NCBI GenBank assembly: GCA_937911965.1
Contig: CALDPL010000302.1
Span: 1-13,457 of the forward strand
Length of the DNA stretch: 13,457 nt
Direction: 5' to 3'
Origin: an uncultured Allomuricauda sp.
GTDB taxonomy: Bacteria > Bacteroidota > Bacteroidia > Flavobacteriales > Flavobacteriaceae
In this document: positions 1-6,439 of the stretch, piece by piece
Position numbering within the stretch: position 1 is the first letter of the stretch
Layout: each line of letters starts with the position of its first letter
Made by a program: the position numbers and the translations under genes
The notes under the pieces: model-generated
The model's input: only the letters and a program-made list of their open reading frames with translations
Databases searched by the model: none
Told to the model about the DNA's origin: nothing

Positions 1-411
1 TATGGCCATGGGCTTCAATACCCGATCTTCCAAGGCCTTTTCCCGCTGCTTGATCTCCCGTACATAGTCGACCGCCTTGATCAGCTCATCGATGTTGATG
101 GGCTTCATCAGGTAATAGGCCGCATGTTGGTTCAGTGCATCCTTGGCATATTGGTCATAGGCCGTCACAAAAACGACCTCAAAACTGCGCTCTGGAATCC
201 GCTCCAACAGATCAAAGGCATTTCCAAAGGGCATTTCCACATCCAAAAAGACCAGATCTGGGGACTCCTTTTGGATCAGGGCCAGCCCCTGCTCTATATT
301 GGGTGCCTCCCCCAAGTGGAGGATCCCCTCGCAATACTTCCCCAAATAATTCCTGAGGATTTCCCGGCTGTGGGCCTCATCCTCCACGATGACCGTCCTG
401 AGCTCCATCAT
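1..411 (-). CDS. LytR/AlgR-type response regulator (receiver domain; C-terminal part beyond left edge)
   Basis: Partial gene of 137 visible residues reading off the left edge. The visible part is a complete CheY-like receiver domain: acidic pocket E10-D11-E12 after strand TVIV, phospho-acceptor Asp57 in VFLDVEMP, switch Thr83 in VFVTAYD, and Lys103 in LMKPI. The motif style (EAPNIEQGLALI, YDQYAKDAL) is that of the LytTR response regulators of Bacteroidota, so a DNA-binding LytTR domain is expected outside the window; this is inferred, not seen. The first ATG (409-411) overlaps the stop of the kinase gene as ATGA, a typical translational-coupling arrangement; a second ATG follows immediately at 408. 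The kinase at 408-2381 is the expected phosphodonor. Target genes cannot be told from the sequence. Confidence 0.93.
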   Translation of the reverse strand, partial: MMELRTVIVEDEAHSREILRNYLGKYCEGILHLGEAPNIEQGLALIQKESPDLVFLDVEMPFGNAFDLLERIPERSFEVVFVTAYDQYAKDALNQHAAYYLMKPINIDELIKAVDYVREIKQREKALEDRVLKPMAI

Positions 412-2381
412 TGTTTTTTCAGTATTAGGCGGACCCTGGTACCGCTTTGGTCCCCATTGAGGTCCGTTATGCTTACCTCCACCTTGTTTTTGTACATTTC
501 GTTCAAGATTTGGATCCTCTTTTTGATATTGCCCATTCCCTTTGATTTCTGTTTCCTCTGATTGCCGGTCTTGAGTTCCTGGGACCTCTTGCGTCCAATG
601 CCATTGTCCTCGATCACGATCTCCAGGAGCTCCTCGGTCAAAGGGCGCACCCCTATTTTCAAGAAGCCCTTTTCCTCCCTGTAGCGAAGTCCGTGCCAAA
701 TGGCGTTCTCGATATAGGGCTGCAGGAGCATGGGAGGGATCCGATAGGCATCCACATCGACCTTTGGATCCACCTCGATCTGGGGATCGAACTTGTCCTC
801 AAAACGGGAATGTTCCAGGTTCACATAGAGTTCCAGGAGCTCCAGTTCCTTTGCCATGGGAATGAAGTCCTGTTCCGAATTTTCCAATACCGATCGCATC
901 AAAACCGAAAAATCGCTCAAAAAACGATTGGCGGAACGCTCGTCGCTCTTGGCGATATAATGGTTCACCGAATTCAGGGCATTGAAAATGAAATGGGGGT
1001 TCATCTGGGACCTCAGGGACTTTAGGGCCAAGAGGTTGTTGGCCAGTTTCTGTTGTTTGCCGCTCCTGTAGTACAAAAAGGCGATCACCGCCATGGACAA
1101 AATCCCAAAAATCAAGGATTGGATGATCCATTTCTGTCGCTTGCCGGCCTCCTCGTACAATTGTTGCTCGGTCATGGCCAAGGAATATTTGCTATGTGCG
1201 AGCTGTCGTTCCTGTTCAAGGCTGGATATTCGGTTCTGGGAATTGGCAATGTCCCTGCTTAGGCGGGCCGCACGTGCTATCTCCTGCTCCTTTCTCAGGT
1301 ATAGGCTGTCCACCACCGCCACATAATCTTGGTAGGACTCCAGGGCCTTGGAAAAGTTCCCACGCTCCCTATAGAGCTCGGAAAGCCTTCGGGTGGCATC
1401 CTTTTGCACCAGCAGATCGTCGTCCCGGTCCGCCTCCACGATACTTTTCTCCAGATAGGGGATCGCTTCCTCCAACAGATCTTGGGCGATATAGGCATTG
1501 GCGATCTTATAGTTGATGCTTTGGGAACTGATGCTGTCCGGTCCCCTGCCCTGTCGGTCCAAATTGGCCGCACTCCCTTGGGGGAGCTGTCCGAGTTCCT
1601 CAAGACTTTTCTTGCGCAGTTGGATCTCATCCGCAAAACGGTTCTTTTGGCTGTAAAAATCGGCTACCCTTTCATTTTCCTCAATCAGACGTTGTGGGGC
1701 CATCTCCTTGGACAGCTTAAGGGAATACTTGTAATAACCCTCGGCCTCCAAGATCCTGTCATGGGCCGCATAGGCATCCGCAATCTTGGAGTTCAGGTCG
1801 ATCTGTTTGGGGGATATCTGGTTCTTCTGGGCGATCTTCAGGGCTTCTTGGTAATAATCGAGGGCATTCTTCAAATTCGACATCCCCTTATGGGCATCCC
1901 CCAAGGCCTCGTAGAGTTCCACCATTTGGTAGGGTACCAGCCGATTGGTTCCGACCAGGGGCGAAAGGGTGGAATCCGCCAACTGGAACTCCCTGTTCAA
2001 GACATAGGCCCTGCCCAGCAGCAGTTTGGTCCCCTGGGTCTGATAGGCATTGAGGGCATCCTTGAAGTTGGCAATGGCCAGGTCGTATTGCTTGTGGTAC
2101 ATATAGATTTCCCCCAAGGTGGACAGCGAAAGGGAAAACTCCCTTCTGTTGCCGGAACTGCCCAATTGTTCCATGGAACTCGCAATGAAATCGATGCTCT
2201 TTTCCAGGTCCGAGGCCTTATGGATGTTTGCGGAATCGATATACCGGCCATGGAGGGCCAGGGCCTCGACGGGAGCGGTCGACACGCTTTTTTTGGTCGG
2301 ACCCTCCTGGGCCCCGATCTGCGGACATCCACAGAGGGCAAGCATCGTAAATAGGGACTGGGTGAGCCTTCGGACCATCAT
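408..2381 (-). CDS. TPR-containing sensor histidine kinase, LytS/YehU (His_kinase PF06580) type
   Basis: About 657 residues. An N-terminal signal sequence (MMVRRLTQSLFTMLALCG, probable cleavage after GAQ) precedes a long helical region with tetratricopeptide-like repeats (roughly residues 45-390, e.g. LGEIYMYHKQYDLAIANFKDAL and YYQEALKIA). A coiled stretch follows, then one membrane helix (about 418-439, WIIQSLIFGILSMAVIAFLYY). The cytoplasmic kinase core has the phospho-acceptor His463 in MNPHFIFNALNS, the N-box Asn559 in QPYIENAIWHG and the G-box Asp592 in EDNGIG. The TPR part is therefore predicted to be periplasmic and to sense a ligand or protein. I chose the start at 2381 because it gives a normal signal peptide; an in-frame ATG at 2426 would add 15 polar residues. 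The TGA stop overlaps the response-regulator ATG, so the two are surely co-translated. A TAAGTTTA box at 2402-2409 (minus) resembles the Bacteroidota -7 element and would fit the shorter start, but this is weak. Confidence 0.93.
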   Translation of the reverse strand: MMVRRLTQSLFTMLALCGCPQIGAQEGPTKKSVSTAPVEALALHGRYIDSANIHKASDLEKSIDFIASSMEQLGSSGNRREFSLSLSTLGEIYMYHKQYDLAIANFKDALNAYQTQGTKLLLGRAYVLNREFQLADSTLSPLVGTNRLVPYQMVELYEALGDAHKGMSNLKNALDYYQEALKIAQKNQISPKQIDLNSKIADAYAAHDRILEAEGYYKYSLKLSKEMAPQRLIEENERVADFYSQKNRFADEIQLRKKSLEELGQLPQGSAANLDRQGRGPDSISSQSINYKIANAYIAQDLLEEAIPYLEKSIVEADRDDDLLVQKDATRRLSELYRERGNFSKALESYQDYVAVVDSLYLRKEQEIARAARLSRDIANSQNRISSLEQERQLAHSKYSLAMTEQQLYEEAGKRQKWIIQSLIFGILSMAVIAFLYYRSGKQQKLANNLLALKSLRSQMNPHFIFNALNSVNHYIAKSDERSANRFLSDFSVLMRSVLENSEQDFIPMAKELELLELYVNLEHSRFEDKFDPQIEVDPKVDVDAYRIPPMLLQPYIENAIWHGLRYREEKGFLKIGVRPLTEELLEIVIEDNGIGRKRSQELKTGNQRKQKSKGMGNIKKRIQILNEMYKNKVEVSITDLNGDQSGTRVRLILKKQ

Positions 2382-2591
2382 GAGATCGATCTTCTTTACA
2401 GTAAACTTACTCCATCCCGATCTCATTAAAAAATGCCTTTTTTTGAAAAAGCACCCAAATCCACCCCCAAAACTCCCTTTGGCTAAACCAATGGGCCCTT
2501 GGGCGCAGCCGGAAGACCCCTTGGCTCATTCCCGCTTTTTATTGAAAAAAGTTGGACCTAGGTTTACGGCAACCTTTAAAAAATATGCGTT
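2382..2591. promoter_or_regulatory. Divergent intergenic region between sensor kinase and VWA gene; weak promoter-like boxes
   Basis: About 210 bases separate the likely starts of the two divergent genes, so promoters in both directions are expected here. I see no exact TAnnTTTG box. Near matches (7 of 8) are TAGGTTTA at 2559-2566 on the plus strand, 25 bases before the VWA start, and TAAGTTTA at 2402-2409 on the minus strand, 20 bases before the chosen kinase start. Neither has a good TTTG at the expected distance upstream. No hairpin with a T-run is evident. Treat as a probable regulatory region with unresolved sites. Confidence 0.35.
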
Positions 2592-3746
2592 ATGAAACTT
2601 TTGAAACCCTTTTTCCCGACACTCCTTTTCCTTCTTGCCCTGGGAAGCCTACAGGCCATGGAAATGAACCAACCCGCCATCGGGGTCGAATCCCAAAAGG
2701 AGCGACCCGACAAACCCTATGTGAAGATCGCCCTGCTGTTGGACACCAGCAACAGTATGGACGGGCTGATCGATCAGGCCAAGGCCCAACTCTGGGACAT
2801 CGTCAACGAGTTCAGCCGTGCCAAATGTGGTGCCGGGACCAGGCCCCGATTGCAGATCGCCCTCTATGAATACGGCAACGACAACCTTCCGGCCAGCGAG
2901 GGCCATATCCGACAGGTCCTCGGATTTAGCGACGACCTGGATGAAATCTCCCGCAACCTCTTTGGCCTGACCACCCTCGGGGGCCAGGAATTCTGCGGAC
3001 AAGTGATCCACAGTTCCCTGAAACAATTGGATTGGGGCAAGAATCCGGATGACCTGAAAATGATCTTCATTGCCGGCAACGAACCCTTCGACCAGGGCAA
3101 ACTGGACTATAGGGATGCCGGGGCCCAGGCCTTGGAGCAGGATGTGATCGTGAACACCATCTTCTGTGGGAACCACCAGCAGGGCATCAACTCCATGTGG
3201 AAGGAGGGGGCCCGTCTGACCGGTGGGCAGTACATGGCCATTGACCACAACCGCCATGTGGTCCATATCGACACCCCCTACGACGATCTGATCATCAAAC
3301 TCAACGGCAAACTGAACGGGACCTATATTTCCTATGGGGCCATGGGCCGTGAAAAAAAGGCCCAACAGTCCATACAGGACCAAAATGCCATGGAGCTTGA
3401 AGAGGCCGTGGCCGTACAGCGGGCGGTGAGCAAAAGCTCCCAATTGTACAAAAACAGCCAATGGGACCTGGTGGATGCCGTGGAGGACAATGCCGAACTG
3501 ATCGTGGAATTGGACCGGGACGCCCTTCCCCCATCCCTACAGGACAAATCCACCCCGGAAATCCAGGCCTATGTCGAGGAAATGCGAATCGAACGTGAAA
3601 AGGTACAAAGGGAGATCCAAGAGCTCAATGCCAAGCGAGGGGCCTATCTGGCCGAGAAGCAGCAGGGACAGCAAGGGGAATTGCAGCATGCCATGCTGAC
3701 CGCCATCAAGAAACAGGCCGCCAAGAAAAACTACAGATGGGATTAG
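2592..3746 (+). CDS. Secreted von Willebrand factor type A (VWA) domain protein, function unknown
   Basis: 384 residues. A signal peptide (about 1-22, LLFLLALGSLQA) is followed by a VWA fold of about residues 43-250: strand VKIALLL ending in the metal-site motif D51-T-S53-N-S55, the second metal-site loop at T127/T128 (LTTLGGQEF), and strand MIFIAGNEPF at 157-166. In the last loop, where classical VWA domains have an Asp (as in TDG), this protein has Gly162-Asn163, so the third metal ligand is absent. I recall AGNEPF-like loops in other bacterial VWA proteins, so it may be a family trait. The C-terminal 70 residues are charged, helical and probably coiled (EEMRIEREKVQREIQELNAK), with a basic tail ending KKNYRWD. 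The product is probably periplasmic or surface-bound through no visible anchor. The gene stands alone, divergent from the sensor kinase, and ends at a strong hairpin. No function can be assigned; VWA proteins usually mediate protein-protein contacts. Confidence 0.9.
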   Translation: MKLLKPFFPTLLFLLALGSLQAMEMNQPAIGVESQKERPDKPYVKIALLLDTSNSMDGLIDQAKAQLWDIVNEFSRAKCGAGTRPRLQIALYEYGNDNLPASEGHIRQVLGFSDDLDEISRNLFGLTTLGGQEFCGQVIHSSLKQLDWGKNPDDLKMIFIAGNEPFDQGKLDYRDAGAQALEQDVIVNTIFCGNHQQGINSMWKEGARLTGGQYMAIDHNRHVVHIDTPYDDLIIKLNGKLNGTYISYGAMGREKKAQQSIQDQNAMELEEAVAVQRAVSKSSQLYKNSQWDLVDAVEDNAELIVELDRDALPPSLQDKSTPEIQAYVEEMRIEREKVQREIQELNAKRGAYLAEKQQGQQGELQHAMLTAIKKQAAKKNYRWD

Positions 3747-3769
3747 GGTCCAAGGACATGTACACGATC

Positions 3770-3799
3770 AAGGCCTGTCCCTATGGGGATGGGCCTTTT
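3770..3799 (+). terminator. Hairpin terminator between convergent VWA and porP genes
   Basis: Inverted repeat with arms 3770-3781 (AAGGCCTGTCCC) and 3786-3797 (GGGATGGGCCTT) around a 4-base TATG loop: 12 pairs including two G-T wobbles, followed by a short T-run (TTTT at 3796-3799). It lies 23 bases past the VWA stop and directly abuts the porP stop codon (3799-3801). On the plus strand it looks like an intrinsic terminator. On the minus strand the same stem is followed by GATC rather than T's, so it may only weakly stop porP transcription. Confidence 0.75.
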
Positions 3800-4794
3800 C
3801 AATTGTTGGCCGCGGGGCAATAACAGTCGTAACGGCTGCCCTGGTCGCTCTGTCCAAAATCATAGCCCAGGGTGATTTGGTGGAAGCCCCCATTGTCAAA
3901 ACGGATATCCCCGGTCTGATATGAATAATTGTAGGAGAACAGGAATCTGTTGACATTCACCCCGATGATCGGGGTAAAGAGGTTCAGGCGTTGTTCCCCG
4001 ATCTCCCCATTGGAGAGGTATTGGGCCCCATCAAAACTGCGGCGGTAGGAAAGTCCCCCCCATACCGTTCCAAAGGAGACGTCCTTATAGACCTTTGCAT
4101 TGAGGTCCACGGTCTTTTCCTTGGTAAAGTCGGTCATTTGAAAAAGAACGGAGGGCTCGATCCTGATGTTCCTCCCGAACACATAGCCCACCGAGAGCAG
4201 GTACCGCCTCAAATTGTCGAACTCGGCCGCGGAATAGAGGTCACGTCCGCTTCCCAGGATATTCAAAATGGCCGCGTGGGCATAGAATTCAAAGAGATTG
4301 TAGGAGGCCCCCAGGTCCACATTGAAATAACTGACCGTGTTCTTCACCCCGGTCACTATGGGGTCGGGAACCACGGATTGGAACTCGGTCTCGTCCAGGC
4401 TGCTCAGCAATACCCCGGCACTCAGGCCAAAGGACAATTGGTTCAGGGTCCTGAAGTCCCCTCCCAATTGCAAATGGTGGGCATAGGTCCCCTTAAAACC
4501 CGTTTGGGAATGGTAGCCGTTGGAATCGTTGAACAGGATTCCCCCGATTCCCGAACGCGCCCCCACCCTGGAATTGATGTTGAGGGTCTGTAGGTTGGGT
4601 GCCTCATCCACACTGAACCACTGTTTGCGTGCCGTGAGACGTACCTTCGTCCCCTCGGCGATCCCCGCCATGGAAGGATATACCAAATAATAGTTGTCCG
4701 CCAGATAATCAAAATAAACCGGTATACCTTCCTGGCCCTTGCAAAGGGTCCCAAAGAAAAGGATGATCACAAGGGTCGTAAGGCTGCATCTCAT
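3799..4794 (-). CDS. PorP/SprF family type IX secretion system-associated outer-membrane protein
   Basis: 331 residues, the usual size of this family (about 300-340). An N-terminal signal peptide (LTTLVIILFFGTLCKGQ) leads into a beta-barrel-like sequence with alternating aromatic and glycine-rich strands. Family hallmarks visible: the N-terminal stretch NYYLVYPSMAGI (equivalent to the NP-A/G motif after the signal), then RKQWFSV, and repeated strands such as GIGGILFNDSNGYHSQTG, LSFGLSAGVLL and HQITLGYDFG, with a C-terminal Cys-rich end (YDCYCPA). PorP/SprF proteins are known from type IX secretion and gliding motility, where they often partner a large secreted adhesin and help it reach or stay on the surface. 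No such adhesin gene is adjacent here, so this is an orphan copy and its partner is unknown. Start ATG 4794 gives the signal peptide directly. It diverges from nfu and converges on the VWA gene. Confidence 0.9.
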   Translation of the reverse strand: MRCSLTTLVIILFFGTLCKGQEGIPVYFDYLADNYYLVYPSMAGIAEGTKVRLTARKQWFSVDEAPNLQTLNINSRVGARSGIGGILFNDSNGYHSQTGFKGTYAHHLQLGGDFRTLNQLSFGLSAGVLLSSLDETEFQSVVPDPIVTGVKNTVSYFNVDLGASYNLFEFYAHAAILNILGSGRDLYSAAEFDNLRRYLLSVGYVFGRNIRIEPSVLFQMTDFTKEKTVDLNAKVYKDVSFGTVWGGLSYRRSFDGAQYLSNGEIGEQRLNLFTPIIGVNVNRFLFSYNYSYQTGDIRFDNGGFHQITLGYDFGQSDQGSRYDCYCPAANN

Positions 4795-5100
4795 TTGACG
4801 ATCGGGGCTTGGGCTGTATTGGACTATGGTTGTGTTATATTATGGATTCAAACAAATAGATAACGGTTTATGAACAACATTATTATAATGGAACGATCTG
4901 CCTTCGGCCCGGATCCACAAACAAAGGAAATCGGGGTATTCATTCTTTTTTGGATCGAAAGATAGGTCCTTTTGTGCCAACTTTCCCAATGGTACCATTC
5001 CCGTCCCGGGAAAGCCAGGGTCGGCATGGTCCATTGGGCCGCCTTGACCCTGACAAAATCACCGACCCCCGAAGGGCACCCCGGATGAAATTGCACCAAA

Positions 5101-5115
5101 GGGTCCCCTGGACCC
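5101..5115. repeat. Perfect 6-bp inverted repeat upstream of the nfu promoter
   Basis: GGGTCC (5101-5106), spacer CCT, GGACCC (5110-5115). It sits 7 bases upstream of the TTTG -33 element of the nfu promoter. The position would suit a regulator site, or it could form a hairpin ending a transcript entering from the left, but no T-run follows. Function is inferred from position only. Confidence 0.5.
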
Positions 5116-5122
5116 ACAATCT

Positions 5123-5154
5123 TTTGTCACACAGCGGAACTATTGGTATTTTTG
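5123..5154 (+). promoter_or_regulatory. Bacteroidota-type promoter for nfu (TTTG-N20-TATTTTTG)
   Basis: The -33 element TTTG at 5123-5126 and the -7 element TATTTTTG at 5147-5154 match the known Bacteroidota consensus TTTG / TAnnTTTG exactly, with a 20-base spacer inside the usual range. Transcription would begin around 5159-5161, about 10 bases before the ATG at 5170, giving a short leader with no Shine-Dalgarno sequence. Because the -7 box overlaps the alternative in-frame TTG at 5143, it also argues for the ATG start. Confidence 0.75.
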
Positions 5155-5169
5155 TACAAAGTTTCGGAT

Positions 5170-6072
5170 ATGAAAGAATACAACATCACCATAGTGGCCA
5201 CCAACGATCCAAAGATCATAAAATTGGAGGCCAACCATTTTTTGGTCAAGGGAAATTACGAATACAAAAACATCGACCAGGCCAAGAACTCCCCCCTGGC
5301 CCAGCAACTGTTTTACCTGCCCTTTATCAAAACGGTCTATATCGCGAGCAATTTTGTGGCCCTCGAACGCTTTGATATCGTGGATTGGAACGATGTCAAG
5401 GACGAGGTCGCCCAGCAATTGGTGGAATACCTCAATGCAGGGGAACCCGTTGTCCTGGAGGAGTTGGACCAAAAAAAGCTGCCCATTTCCCTATATGCCG
5501 AAGTGACCCCCAACCCGGCCGTGATGAAATACGTCTGCAACAGGAAAATTGTGCCCGCGGTCTTTGAATTCAAGAACATCGACCAGGCCAAGGACGCACC
5601 CTTGGCCAAGGCCCTGTTCCACTTCCCCTTTGTCAAGGAGGTCTTCCTGGACGAGAACTATGTCTCGGTCACCAAATACGATATGGCGGAATGGGAGGAG
5701 ATCAATATGGAACTTCGGGAATTCATCCGGGAATTCCTGGCAGAAGGCAAGGAAGCCGTGTCCACCAAGGCCATTCAACGGGAACAGGAACGGGAAAAGG
5801 AAGCCAAGGCCAATGCGCCCCGGCAATGGGACGACACCTCTAAACAGATCGTGGACATCCTGGACCAGTACGTCAGGCCCGCCGTGGCCAGTGATGGGGG
5901 AAACATCATGTTCGAGTCCTATGAGGAAGGCAGTGGCACGGTCAAGGTGATCCTCCAAGGGGCCTGTAGTGGCTGCCCTTCCTCCACCTTCACCCTGAAG
6001 AACGGGATAGAGACCATGTTGAAGGAGATGATGGGGGACAAGGTACGGGAGGTCGTGGCCCTGAACGGATAA
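5170..6072 (+). CDS. NifU/Nfu-family iron-sulfur cluster carrier with two N-terminal Nfu_N repeats
   Basis: 300 residues. Two copies of the Nfu N-terminal domain (about residues 5-98 and 105-200) are followed by a charged linker (about 200-225, QREQEREKEAKA) and a C-terminal NifU-like domain (about 228-300). That domain carries the cluster-binding pair C266-S-G-C269 in GACSGCPSS. In characterised Nfu proteins this CxxC binds a [4Fe-4S] cluster at a dimer interface and passes it to apo-enzymes in the cytoplasm. The repeats share NIDQAK followed by PLA..LF..PF(I/V)K.V, at residues 34 and 136, so they arose by duplication. Start: ATG at 5170, since the upstream TTG overlaps the promoter. The gene has its own promoter and heads a run of plus-strand genes. 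No suf or isc genes are in the window. Confidence 0.93.
   Translation: MKEYNITIVATNDPKIIKLEANHFLVKGNYEYKNIDQAKNSPLAQQLFYLPFIKTVYIASNFVALERFDIVDWNDVKDEVAQQLVEYLNAGEPVVLEELDQKKLPISLYAEVTPNPAVMKYVCNRKIVPAVFEFKNIDQAKDAPLAKALFHFPFVKEVFLDENYVSVTKYDMAEWEEINMELREFIREFLAEGKEAVSTKAIQREQEREKEAKANAPRQWDDTSKQIVDILDQYVRPAVASDGGNIMFESYEEGSGTVKVILQGACSGCPSSTFTLKNGIETMLKEMMGDKVREVVALNG
5269..5592 (+). repeat. Internal duplication in nfu marked by an identical 18-mer
   Basis: The 18 bases encoding NIDQAK are identical at 5269-5286 and 5575-5592, exactly 306 bases (102 codons) apart. The flanking codons match less well, as expected for an old tandem duplication of the Nfu_N domain with one well-conserved core. 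Confidence 0.7.
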
Positions 6073-6145
6073 TTTAAAAGCAACTGCCCGCCCATCTTTG
6101 CCTGAAATTTATTATCTTGAATAAAATTCATAAAATACATTGACC

Positions 6146-6346
6146 ATGGCAGTTTTAAAAGTTATCGAAGTGTTGGCAAACTCCAATAAAAGTTGGGAGG
6201 ACGCCACAAAACAAGCATTGGCACAAGCCTCCAAATCAGTCAAGAACATCCGTTCCGTTTATGTGAACGAACAGAGTGCCACCGTAAAGGACGGCAAGAT
6301 CGACGATTTTCGGGTGAATGTCAAAATAACCTTTGAGGTGGAGTAA
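6146..6346 (+). CDS. Dodecin family protein (small flavin-binding-type protein)
   Basis: 66 residues, the normal dodecin size, with the family pattern beta-alpha-beta-beta: strand VLKVIEVLANS, helix SWEDATKQALAQASKSV, then strands IRSVYVNEQSATV and FRVNVKITFEV. Dodecins form hollow dodecamers in the cytoplasm that store or buffer flavins or related cofactors. Oddity: the position equivalent to the flavin-stacking Trp of studied dodecins (xxW after the helix) is Ser37, and the Gln that also contacts flavin is Arg56, so the ligand may differ. The ATG at 6146 is chosen over an in-frame TTG two codons earlier. The 73 bases upstream are AT-rich with TATCTTGA at 6113-6120, but I find no well-spaced promoter. 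A strong terminator follows. Confidence 0.9.
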   Translation: MAVLKVIEVLANSNKSWEDATKQALAQASKSVKNIRSVYVNEQSATVKDGKIDDFRVNVKITFEVE

Positions 6347-6367
6347 GCTCCAGGAAAAACAATTGAG

Positions 6368-6392
6368 GCGTCCCCAACAGGACGCTTTTTTT
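6368..6392 (+). terminator. Rho-independent terminator after dodecin
   Basis: Perfect stem GCGTCC (6368-6373) / GGACGC (6380-6385) with a 6-base loop CCAACA, followed directly by seven T's (6386-6392), a G and five more T's. It lies 21 bases after the dodecin stop and should end the nfu-dodecin or dodecin transcript. Confidence 0.92.
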
Positions 6393-6439
6393 GTTTTTGG
6401 GAGAGCTTGCCGGAAACCCCAAATTCAAAAACAAGGAAG

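Larger units (their letters stand above)
4795..5169. other. 375-base non-coding gap between divergent porP and nfu
   Basis: No convincing gene is seen. Minus-strand open frames of 64 and 89 codons cross it, but they overlap each other, have no recognisable protein character and no start signal. The left part (about 4830-4900) is AT-rich and should contain the porP promoter; on the minus strand a TATCTATTTG sequence (about 4850-4860) is reminiscent of the -7 box but has wrong internal spacing. The middle part is GC-rich with a small inverted repeat TTCCC-GTCCC-GGGAA (4998-5012). The right end carries the perfect inverted repeat and the nfu promoter listed separately. Confidence 0.6.

Noticed and set aside
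1329..2354. Long plus-strand open frame (341 codons) antisense to the sensor kinase
   Set aside because: It lies wholly inside a well-supported kinase gene, its product is a repetitive Gly/Leu/Ile-rich shadow, and such frames arise here because the real genes avoid TTA, CTA and TCA codons. No start signal or family motif.
2481..2500. Imperfect palindrome around GGGCCC (CCAATGGGCCCTTGG)
   Set aside because: Short, interrupted and not placed sensibly with respect to either divergent promoter; likely chance in GC-rich sequence.
2649..3461. 270-codon minus-strand open frame antisense to the VWA gene
   Set aside because: Same codon-bias effect; no recognisable motif and the sense strand carries signal peptide and VWA motifs.
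3991..4593. 200-codon plus-strand open frame antisense to porP
   Set aside because: Shadow of a recognisable PorP/SprF protein.
4884..4889. TATAAT, a sigma70-like -10 box
   Set aside because: Lies in an AT-rich patch on the plus strand about 290 bases from nfu; Bacteroidota primary sigma factors use TAnnTTTG instead.
4848..5117. 89-codon minus-strand open frame in the porP-nfu gap
   Set aside because: It overlaps another random frame (4840-5034), lacks a convincing start signal and its sequence looks like translated non-coding DNA. A small gene cannot be fully excluded.
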